A DNA stretch of 17,706 bases from contig JAAYEX010000041.1 of assembly GCA_012728535.1 (NCBI GenBank), positions 1-17,706 on the forward strand, written 5' to 3'. This document shows, piece by piece, positions 7,216 through 13,228 of the stretch. The notes under the pieces were generated by a model that made no database searches, was not told the DNA's origin, and saw nothing but the letters and a program-made list of their open reading frames with translations. Numbering within the stretch: position 1 is the stretch's first letter; each line of letters starts with the position of its first letter. The DNA comes from Clostridiaceae bacterium (GTDB lineage Bacteria > Bacillota > Clostridia > Saccharofermentanales > DTU023). The translations under genes and the position numbers were made by a program.

Positions 7216-8217
7216 TTATTCTTTGGTTTCCTGAGCGCTCTGCACGCAGGTTAGTGCTACGACACCAACTATATCATCTGCACTTGCACCCCGGGAAAGG
7301 TCATTAACGGGTTTAGCAATACCTTGGAGGATAGGTCCGTAGGCATCAGCTTTCCCCAGCCTCTGTACCAGTTTATAAGAAATATTGGCTGAGTTGAGGT
7401 CAGGAAATATCAGACAGTTAGCACGTCCGGCAATCTTGCTGTCGGGAGCTTTGCGGGCTGCTATATTCGGCACAAGTGCAGTATCTGCCTGAAACTCCCC
7501 TTCGAGAAGAACGTCGGGATTTTTCTCTTTGGCCAATGCCGTGGCATCTACTACTTTTTCCACCAACTTCCCAATACCGCTGCCCAAGGTTGAAAAGGAC
7601 AACATAGCGACGCGGGCTGTCGTACCGGTCAGCCTTTCAAAGGATTCGGCCGATGAAAGTGCTATCTCGGAAAGTTGATCAACGTCAGGATCTATGATTA
7701 GCGCAATATCAGAAAAGAGAAGTAATCCGTCTTCACCAAACTCCTTCTGCGGGCAATCCATCAAAATAAATGATGATACCAACTTGGTGCCGGGTTTCGT
7801 TCGTAAAATCTGCAAGGCAGGACGCAAGGTATCGGCTGTACTGTGTACTGCTCCCGCAACCAATCCATCAGCCAGCCCTGCCTTAAGCATCATAATACCG
7901 AATGGAATTGCTTTACCCATTTCCGCAATGGAATCCGACTCAGAACAGCCCTTATGCTTGCGTAATTCCCAATATTTCTGATTAAACTCCTGTCGTAAGG
8001 TACTCGTGGCCGGGTCCTCAAACCTGGCTTTAGACAAATCCAGGTCCGGATGAAGCTCACAGATCTTGTCTTTATCACCAATCAGAATAATATCAGCTAT
8101 TTTCTCAGCAATTATCTTGGCGGCTGCGGCTGCAACTCGTGGATCATCACTTTCGGGCAGTACTATAGTTTTGCCGGCAGCCTTCGCTTTCTGCAAAACA
8201 TTCTCCATAAAAGTCAT
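7216..8217 (-). CDS. pta: Phosphate acetyltransferase
   Basis: Transfers the acetyl group of acetyl-CoA to phosphate, giving acetyl phosphate for AckA. The 333 residues from the chosen start are the short single-domain form common in Gram-positive bacteria. Landmarks are IVLPESDDPRV (18-28), LKAGLADGLVAGAVHSTADT (111-130), LSFSTLGSG (206-214), GEFQADTALVP (240-250), LIFPDLNSAN (269-278) and KPVNDLSRGAS (302-312). The open frame extends upstream to a start at 8256, but the ATG at 8217 has a near-perfect AAGGAGGGG ribosome site (8224-8232) six bases away and matches family N-termini; the -10 promoter box also lies immediately upstream of 8256, ruling out the longer form. It heads the pta-ackA unit. 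Confidence 0.97.
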   Translation of the reverse strand: MTFMENVLQKAKAAGKTIVLPESDDPRVAAAAAKIIAEKIADIILIGDKDKICELHPDLDLSKARFEDPATSTLRQEFNQKYWELRKHKGCSESDSIAEMGKAIPFGIMMLKAGLADGLVAGAVHSTADTLRPALQILRTKPGTKLVSSFILMDCPQKEFGEDGLLLFSDIALIIDPDVDQLSEIALSSAESFERLTGTTARVAMLSFSTLGSGIGKLVEKVVDATALAKEKNPDVLLEGEFQADTALVPNIAARKAPDSKIAGRANCLIFPDLNSANISYKLVQRLGKADAYGPILQGIAKPVNDLSRGASADDIVGVVALTCVQSAQETKE

Positions 8218-8231
8218 TTGTGTCCCCTCCT

Positions 8232-8250
8232 TTATGCTATAAGTGCATAA
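8232..8250 (-). repeat. Inverted repeat between the pta start point and its ribosome site
   Basis: TTATGC (8232-8237) and GCATAA (8245-8250) form a perfect six-base inverted repeat with a seven-base spacer. It lies just downstream of the pta -10 box, at about +1 to +20, and its inner edge shares one base with the AAGGAGGGG ribosome site. The position suits a repressor operator or a short RNA hairpin affecting ribosome access. The short length makes this tentative. Confidence 0.4.
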
Positions 8251-8257
8251 CGCCAAA

Positions 8258-8263
8258 ATTATA
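8258..8263 (-). promoter_or_regulatory. Extended -10 box of the pta-ackA promoter
   Basis: The minus strand reads TGGTATAAT (8266-8258), a perfect -10 hexamer with the TG of an extended -10 element. No good -35 box stands at 17 bases; TTGTAA at 19 bases is the nearest, and it lies in the loop and arm of the hairpin at 8272-8302. An extended -10 element can work without a strong -35 box. The start of transcription would be near 8251. Confidence 0.7.
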
Positions 8264-8271
8264 CCATAATG

Positions 8272-8302
8272 AATAGCGCCTTTTACAAAAAAAGGCGCTA
8301 TT
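8272..8302 (-). terminator. Perfect 13-bp hairpin between the TPM gene and pta
   Basis: AATAGCGCCTTTT (8272-8284) and AAAAGGCGCTATT (8290-8302) are perfect inverted copies around a five-base loop. The placement, 73 bases after the TPM gene stop and just before the pta -10 box, suggests a terminator for the SPFH module. However, the run of T after the stem is better on the plus strand (TATTTTCTATCT) than on the minus strand (TATTCATTATGG), so it may be bidirectional or may instead be an operator. Its promoter-side arm occupies most of the pta -35 to -10 spacer. Confidence 0.5.
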
Positions 8303-8339
8303 TTCTATCTATATTGACCAAATTTGGACGAATTAATTT

Positions 8340-8359
8340 AAGCGGGTTTCTATCCGCTT
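8340..8359 (-). repeat. Small inverted repeat after the TPM gene
   Basis: AAGCGG (8340-8345) and CCGCTT (8354-8359) can form a six-base stem with an eight-base loop 16 bases after the TPM gene stop. On the minus strand it is followed by AAATTAATT rather than a clean T run, so it is at best a weak terminator acting together with the larger hairpin at 8272-8302. Confidence 0.3.
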
Positions 8360-8374
8360 GTTTAAAGCAATATA

Positions 8375-9205
8375 CTAGAACTTTCCGCTGGAACCGCCAA
8401 AGGTTCTGCCGGACGAACTGGTATGGGTTGTACTTCTGCCGCTGCTGCCGCCACTCTTAGTCTCCGTGCTTTTTGGTATAGCCGTTCGCGCGATTGATGA
8501 CGATAAGAAATAGTCATTTGAGTTTGCAATCTTCATACTATTGTCCAGCAAGTATGAGCTCGCACCCGAACGGAAACCGACAGAAGTTAATGGTGACTTA
8601 AGACCTTTCATGATTAATGCTGTCAGCAATAAAGCAATAACAGGCGGTAGGATATAAAACGTAAATGGACGGCTGACTTTTTCTTCTGCAAAAATTCCTC
8701 TTTCAGCATTATCAAGCGTTTTTTCACTGAAGTCAGCCAGGTTTGTAAAGGCCGCATACATATTGTTATCGCGCAAAGCAGGCAGGATTGAATCCATTAA
8801 CTGTTCCTGTGCGTAGTCGTTAAAAATATCAATGGCCTCACCATGTGTAGCAATAGCCCAATCTCTCTCCGCCATGCTGATCATGAATAACATGCCGCTT
8901 TGAGAAGAGCCTAAACCCAAATCCTGATTTTCGAAATATGTATCCGCATAGTCGGTTGGGTTTAGAATAGAAATCTCTTCGCCTAAAGTCAGGATTACAA
9001 TATCAGTACCATATCGCTCGCTGATACGATCAAGTTCCGCTGCAAGTGCCGAACGCTGGCTTTCTCCTAGCAGACCTGCTTGATCATCAACCCTGTATGA
9101 GCTTGATGCTGCAACAGGATTATATTGCAGAAAAAAAACAAAGGCAAAGGATAATAGAACAAATAAAAACTGTGCAAGCAGTTTCTTATAATTATGTTTA
9201 CTCAT
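8375..9205 (-). CDS. TPM-domain membrane protein, YdjH-like
   Basis: The 276 residues have a long N-terminal signal sequence (about 1-33, probable cut after VAA), a TPM domain (about 36-165) with VDDQAGLLGESQRSAL (39-54) and YGTDIVILTL (65-74), one membrane helix (about 181-199) and a Ser/Gly-rich end with repeated GGSSG, usual in TPM proteins. The TPM domain should face outward. The domain is named for phosphatase activity in a plant homologue, but most bacterial members have no proven catalysis. It follows the zinc-ribbon gene by 13 bases with a GGGGGTG ribosome site. Together with the SPFH and zinc-ribbon genes it resembles B. subtilis ydjH in the ydjFGHI operon. A role at the membrane is inferred; a specific activity is not claimed. 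Confidence 0.85.
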   Translation of the reverse strand: MSKHNYKKLLAQFLFVLLSFAFVFFLQYNPVAASSSYRVDDQAGLLGESQRSALAAELDRISERYGTDIVILTLGEEISILNPTDYADTYFENQDLGLGSSQSGMLFMISMAERDWAIATHGEAIDIFNDYAQEQLMDSILPALRDNNMYAAFTNLADFSEKTLDNAERGIFAEEKVSRPFTFYILPPVIALLLTALIMKGLKSPLTSVGFRSGASSYLLDNSMKIANSNDYFLSSSIARTAIPKSTETKSGGSSGRSTTHTSSSGRTFGGSSGKF

Positions 9206-9218
9206 ATAACACCCCCAT

Positions 9219-10295
9219 CTACCACAACAAGAAAAACAGCAAAAAGATCAGGCCGGTCAACAGGGCGGCCATTATGAGAAAAGTCCGCCAATAGGCCTTC
9301 TTGTCTAAAGGCAGATTGCCTACCAGTTTTCCACTTTGCCCATTCATGGCAAAGGTATATAACTGGTCTTGCCATTTGGTATTTAGAATCCATACAGGAA
9401 ACAGAGCATAGTTGATGTCACCGTTTTTCATCTTAATGGAGCTGCTGACAGAACGGACTGAATCATATCCTTGGATCGATTCCATAAAGGACTGTTCCGT
9501 ACTGGTCTTTATGCGGGTGTTTGCACGTTCAATGCTTTCCGACGAGTCGACATCATATCTATTTGCTAAAAAGCCGGATAAATAAGCAGTATCAAAAGGA
9601 ACTGCCGATTCACAATCGAAAGGTTCAATTGACTCCATCAGATCATCAGACATTCTGCTTGAACCATCCACCGGAATTTTCTCAAAACGTACAGAGCCTT
9701 CACGATACACTGCATACTTATTAGTTTCCGTATAGTTAAAATTTGAATCGCTCCACATGCGGGTACGAATAGCTTCATAGCTTATTTTGGCATCTACATC
9801 TGCATCAAAAAGCCAGAAGGGTACATAGACACCTTTAATCTCATCGATATGATGCTGGTCCTTGAAGATCTTTGGAACAAAGCGCTTGCCTTCCATGTGC
9901 CTCTTCAATGCCGTTTTTGCGGCTTCTTTATCCAACTTGAAAGGAAGCACAATGTCCGGTTTAAGATCACCGGAGAACTGTGCCGGTACAATTACAGAGT
10001 TATCACAGTAAGGACAGGAAGTTGCGGCTATAGTTTCGTCACCAAGGACTTCACCGCCACAGGAAGGGCAGGAATAGGTCCGCAGTTGGTCTGCCTCCCC
10101 TTCCTGCCAATTTTCCTCTTCAAATGACCATGACATATTGTCAGGCTCCTCGCTTCTGGCGAGTTCCTCATTTCCCTCAAAAGCAGTGGGAGAGTATACA
10201 TTACTGCACATACTGCAGACCAGTTGTTGTAAATCAGTATTAAACAAAACTGCTCCGCCACAGCTGGGGCATTTATATTGCTCTAAAGTTGACAT
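9219..10295 (-). CDS. Double zinc-ribbon protein with C-terminal membrane anchor, YdjG-like
   Basis: The 358 residues open with two zinc ribbons of TFIIB/rubredoxin style: CPSC (9-12) with CSMC (27-30), and CPSC (76-79) with CPYC (94-97). A large middle part (about 105-325) contains YVPFWLFDADVDAKI (157-171), typical of this family, and the protein ends in one membrane helix (about 337-357) with essentially no tail. The bulk is therefore cytoplasmic and tail-anchored. The ATG has a GGAGG site five bases upstream. It lies 45 bases after the SPFH gene and 13 bases before the TPM gene, the same gene set as B. subtilis ydjI, ydjG and ydjH, where the YdjG and YdjH products are needed to bring the SPFH protein to the membrane. 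Equivalent function here is inferred from domains and gene order. Confidence 0.85.
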   Translation of the reverse strand: MSTLEQYKCPSCGGAVLFNTDLQQLVCSMCSNVYSPTAFEGNEELARSEEPDNMSWSFEEENWQEGEADQLRTYSCPSCGGEVLGDETIAATSCPYCDNSVIVPAQFSGDLKPDIVLPFKLDKEAAKTALKRHMEGKRFVPKIFKDQHHIDEIKGVYVPFWLFDADVDAKISYEAIRTRMWSDSNFNYTETNKYAVYREGSVRFEKIPVDGSSRMSDDLMESIEPFDCESAVPFDTAYLSGFLANRYDVDSSESIERANTRIKTSTEQSFMESIQGYDSVRSVSSSIKMKNGDINYALFPVWILNTKWQDQLYTFAMNGQSGKLVGNLPLDKKAYWRTFLIMAALLTGLIFLLFFLLW

Positions 10296-10340
10296 CTAAT
10301 CCTCCGTCAAGTCTATTTTTATGTCAGGAAAGATTTCCTT

Positions 10341-11675
10341 TTATTCAGAAACCTTATCACTTTCATCAAAGACATCGCCACATTCAGGACAGAATTTCGG
10401 AGGATTATGTGGGTCTTCCGGTTCATAACCACACTTGTCACAGCGATAAAGCGGAGCGCTCGGAGGTTTGGCTTTGCCGCATTCTTTGCAGAACTTACCT
10501 TGGTTTACCTCACCGCAGGAACACTGCCAACCCGGTTCTTCCGTTGGCTTAGCTTCTCCACATTCATTGCAGAACTTACCCGTATTGTCGGCTCCACATT
10601 TACAGGTCCAACCATCAACAGGAGCTTTTGGCGCAGCTGCTGTCTGAGCAGCTTCCTCGGCTTTCTTTTGCTCACCCATACGGAACAGAGCAGCTGCATC
10701 GGCTCCGCCCGCTCCCTGAGCCATACCGAGTCCCATGAATCCTGCAATGGCGCCGCCTTCGTTGCTGGCAGCACCTCTCATGGCGTCGGACTGTGCCGCA
10801 ACCAGAGTAGCTGCAGCGTAATTAGGATCGCGCATCATCGCAGCACGCTGTGCCTGCTTGATCAGTTCTTCGTCTTCCGGTGGCAGTGTGACTGAGTTAA
10901 GGCCGATACTGACAATTTCCAAACCACGAAGTTCAGTCCATTGTTCAGTAAGCTCTATCTTCAGTGCATCTGCAATTTCCTTGTTCATCCCGACCAGCTG
11001 ATTAGGACGTACACCCATAGTAGATATACGTGAAAAAGCAGGTGCAAGATAATGCAGGAACTCAGACTTAAGCTGTGAGTCAATTGACTCTCTGCTATAG
11101 GAACCCTCTACGTTTCCGGTTACATTTCTGTAGAAGAGCAAAGGATCAACAATTTTATATGAATAAACTCCGTTTGCACGGACTGATACATCGATGTCGA
11201 GATTGATGTTTGCATCTACAACACGGAAAGAAATCGGATTTGGTGTTCCGAACTTGTTTCCGATGATTTCCTTGGTATTTACATAGTAGACACGCTGGTC
11301 TTTTCCGGTATCGCCGCCATAGGTAAAACGTCTACCGATGGTCTGGAAGGTTTTCTTGATACTGTCACCAAGATTACCTGAAAATATACTTGGTTCTGTT
11401 GAGCTATCATATGTGAACTCACCAGGTTCAGCCGATACTTCTACAATTTCGCCCTGCTCCACGATGATCATGCATTGGCCGTCAGCAATAGCTATGCCAC
11501 TGCCGTTGGAAATGATATTATCGTTTCCCTTGACGTTTGATGAACGGTTGCCAATTTGTTTTTGTCCTCTGACGACCAGAGTATTGGCATCTAATGAATC
11601 ACAGTAGAAAAACTCTTTCCACTGATCTGCCAATGTTCCACCTAAAGCGCCTATTCCGGCTCTAATCAGTCCCAT
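10341..11675 (-). CDS. SPFH-domain protein with three C-terminal zinc ribbons, YdjI-like
   Basis: The 444 residues begin with the YdjI-type SPFH (virion-core-like) region (about 1-275), including YCDSLDANTLVVRG (24-37), DGQCMIIVEQGEIVEV (65-80) and GLEIVSIGLNSVTLP (251-265). An Ala/Gly/Met-rich linker (about 285-350) follows, then three zinc ribbons: cysteines 358, 360, 369, 372; 385, 387, 396, 399; and 412, 415, 429, 432. The first two ribbons are near copies of each other (GKFCNECGEAKP and GKFCKECGKAKP). There is no signal or clear membrane helix, so attachment probably relies on partners. SPFH proteins form oligomeric scaffolds at membranes; the B. subtilis homologue links PspA to the membrane. 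A GAGGAG ribosome site precedes the ATG, and it is the first gene of the module. Confidence 0.88.
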   Translation of the reverse strand: MGLIRAGIGALGGTLADQWKEFFYCDSLDANTLVVRGQKQIGNRSSNVKGNDNIISNGSGIAIADGQCMIIVEQGEIVEVSAEPGEFTYDSSTEPSIFSGNLGDSIKKTFQTIGRRFTYGGDTGKDQRVYYVNTKEIIGNKFGTPNPISFRVVDANINLDIDVSVRANGVYSYKIVDPLLFYRNVTGNVEGSYSRESIDSQLKSEFLHYLAPAFSRISTMGVRPNQLVGMNKEIADALKIELTEQWTELRGLEIVSIGLNSVTLPPEDEELIKQAQRAAMMRDPNYAAATLVAAQSDAMRGAASNEGGAIAGFMGLGMAQGAGGADAAALFRMGEQKKAEEAAQTAAAPKAPVDGWTCKCGADNTGKFCNECGEAKPTEEPGWQCSCGEVNQGKFCKECGKAKPPSAPLYRCDKCGYEPEDPHNPPKFCPECGDVFDESDKVSE

Positions 11676-11704
11676 AAAAACTCCTCATATACCTTTCTTT
11701 TATT

Positions 11705-11718
11705 GGGTTCCACAACCC
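11705..11718 (-). repeat. Hairpin in the leader of the SPFH module
   Basis: GGGTT (11705-11709) and AACCC (11714-11718) form a five-base stem with a four-base loop. On the minus strand it falls in the predicted leader between the start point near 11747 and the ribosome site of the SPFH gene. No T run follows, so it is not a terminator; it may protect the 5' end or may be chance. Confidence 0.3.
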
Positions 11719-11753
11719 GGTTAAAACTTGATACGATCAAAATGCTGCTAATT

Positions 11754-11759
11754 ATTATA
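11754..11759 (-). promoter_or_regulatory. -10 box of the SPFH-zinc-ribbon-TPM module
   Basis: A perfect TATAAT on the minus strand lies about 80 bases before the SPFH start codon. The hexamer at 17 bases distance (TTATGC, 11782-11777) is a poor -35 box, so this promoter may need an activator or be weak. The dyad at 11783-11801 directly adjoins that -35 position. Confidence 0.55.
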
Positions 11760-11782
11760 AAGCACACATTTGATAAGCATAA

Positions 11783-11801
11783 ATACTTATTTTGTAAGTA
11801 T
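11783..11801. promoter_or_regulatory. Dyad between the divergent SPFH and tmcAL promoters
   Basis: ATACTTA (11783-11789) and TAAGTAT (11795-11801) are perfect inverted copies with a five-base spacer. The right arm covers most of the predicted -35 box of tmcAL and the left arm abuts the -35 position of the SPFH module, the classic place for a shared regulator site. No regulator gene is present in the window. In such A+T-rich DNA a seven-base dyad can occur by chance. Confidence 0.4.
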
Positions 11802-11821
11802 ACTAGATAAACATACATAAT
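11792..11821 (+). promoter_or_regulatory. Probable promoter of tmcAL
   Basis: TTGTAA (11792-11797), an 18-base spacer and CATAAT (11816-11821) form a moderate sigma-A-type promoter with a start near 11828, giving a leader of about 74 bases. The -35 box overlaps the dyad at 11783-11801. A second weak -10-like TATCCT occurs further on near 11855, but without a good -35 box. Confidence 0.45.
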
Positions 11822-11901
11822 TCTTCAAAAACCAAAACATTTTCCAGGCGTGTTATCCTGACTATCAGTGAAGAATTTGATAAGTAAAGAAAAGAAAAAT
11901 T

Positions 11902-13140
11902 ATGGAAACTTGTGGCATTATAAGTGAATTTAATCCTTTCCATCGCGGACACGGAGAGCTGATCAGCCAGGTCCGTGAGAAATTTTCAGAACGTGTAGGT
12001 ATCGTCGCTGTTATATCTGCCTCTTTTACTCAGAGAGGTGAGCCGGCTCTCTACGACATCTCACATCGTGTACGTGCTGCTCTTAACGAAGGAGTTGACC
12101 TTCTGATCGAAATTCCTCCCGGTTTTGTGTTAGATTCCGCTGAAAGCTTCGCTGAGGCAGGCATAAATCTACTGCAAGCCAGCGGTATTGTTCGTAATCT
12201 GGCCTATGGGAGCGAAGATAATGAATTTCCTGAGCTGATTAAGGATCTGGCCTTCTTTCTCGCCGATGAGACAGCAGAATTCAAATTGTTGCTCGATCAG
12301 AATATTCGTCGGGGTTTAGGCTATGCAGCAGCGCGTCAGGCAGCTGTAATCGAGTGCCTGCATGATCAAAGAGCCGGAGATATATTAGCAAACAGCAATT
12401 CCATTCTGGCAGTTGAATACGAAAAAGCCATACTACGAAGCGGAAAAGACCTACCTACACATCCCCTTCCTCTTTATCGCAAAGATCAGTTTTCAGCCAA
12501 CAAGATCAGAGAATTGGCGGCTGAGGCAGTCTCCGGGAAACCTGAGGCCGGCAAAGCTAATCTTCTGCGTTTGCTCCACCCATGTATGACTACAAGCTCC
12601 CTGTCAGAACTGATTTCCGCTTACCAGGCGCAGGAAGCTGTGGTTGTTCTACACCACTTCGCTCCCCTGCTCTATAGTCAGCCGATCTGGCGCGACCGTA
12701 AGCTCCTGGCTTCAATCCAGGGTATGCAAAACGGTCTTGCAGAACGATTCATCAATCACCTGGATAAACTTGATTCAAACTTAAGTGCTGAAAATTTTTA
12801 TGATTGGCTTGAATCTATTGCGACACGTGTGTTTCCACTGTCGCGAGTACGTCGTGCTTTGCTGTCAGCCATGCTGAACATCAGCCAAGCAGATTTTCAA
12901 AACTCAAAACCTGAGTTTCTACGCATTCTGGGTTTTTCTAAACGCGGACAGACCTTGTTAAGTTATATGAAAAGAACTGCCACTCTGCCGATAATAACCC
13001 GCAGCTCGGACTGGCGGAGAGTTAACAGCGAATCCGGGCTCCGGCAAAAGAACCTGTGTTTTGCTTCCGGTAATCTCTGGAAATCGCGTCTCAAAGGGCC
13101 CCACAAACTTGAGGAAACACGTCAAATCGTACGCATCTGA
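11902..13140 (+). CDS. tmcAL: tRNA(Met) cytidine acetate ligase TmcAL (YlbM)
   Basis: Cytoplasmic enzyme that activates acetate with ATP and acetylates C34 of elongator tRNA-Met (ac4C), helping accurate AUG reading. The 412 residues show the nucleotidyltransferase-like N-terminal domain with GIISEFNPFHRGH (5-17) carrying the HxGH motif (H14, H17), SASFTQRGEPAL (39-50), LLIEIP (67-72), AESFAEAG (80-87) and GSE (103-105), then NSNSILAVEYEKA (164-176) and SANKIREL (198-205). Length is normal for the family. The ATG matches family N-termini; the ribosome site is weak and purine-rich (AAAGAAAAG). It is divergent from the SPFH module and 88 bases upstream of tyrS. The C-terminal 60 residues are poorly conserved. 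Confidence 0.92.
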   Translation: METCGIISEFNPFHRGHGELISQVREKFSERVGIVAVISASFTQRGEPALYDISHRVRAALNEGVDLLIEIPPGFVLDSAESFAEAGINLLQASGIVRNLAYGSEDNEFPELIKDLAFFLADETAEFKLLLDQNIRRGLGYAAARQAAVIECLHDQRAGDILANSNSILAVEYEKAILRSGKDLPTHPLPLYRKDQFSANKIRELAAEAVSGKPEAGKANLLRLLHPCMTTSSLSELISAYQAQEAVVVLHHFAPLLYSQPIWRDRKLLASIQGMQNGLAERFINHLDKLDSNLSAENFYDWLESIATRVFPLSRVRRALLSAMLNISQADFQNSKPEFLRILGFSKRGQTLLSYMKRTATLPIITRSSDWRRVNSESGLRQKNLCFASGNLWKSRLKGPHKLEETRQIVRI

Positions 13141-13163
13141 AATATTTGCACAAAACAGGTCAA

Positions 13164-13193
13164 GTGACTATAATTGGCTTTCACAGCTATAAT
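13164..13193 (+). promoter_or_regulatory. Promoter of tyrS
   Basis: GTGACT (13164-13169), an 18-base spacer and a perfect TATAAT (13188-13193) precede the tyrS start by about 35 bases. A second perfect TATAAT lies at 13169-13174, with a poor TTGCAC at -35, so two start points are possible. The gap between tmcAL and tyrS is too short for a T-box leader. Confidence 0.65.
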
Positions 13194-13228
13194 ACTTGAG
13201 AGTTTTTATAAAGAAAGAAGGACTAGGT

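Noticed and set aside
8218..8256. Upstream extension of pta
   Set aside because: It includes the ribosome site and the predicted transcription start; the -10 box is only two bases upstream of this start.
8318..8327. CCAAATTTGG, a 10-base palindrome
   Set aside because: Short, A+T-centred and far from a promoter box; likely chance.
10407..10895. 162-codon open frame on the plus strand
   Set aside because: It lies fully antisense to the SPFH gene, whose domains are clear, and its translation is Phe/Thr/Ser-rich without family features; it reflects the Ala/Gly/Cys codons opposite.
13141..13228. Possible T-box riboswitch before tyrS
   Set aside because: Too short and no T-box core sequence or terminator/antiterminator pair was found.
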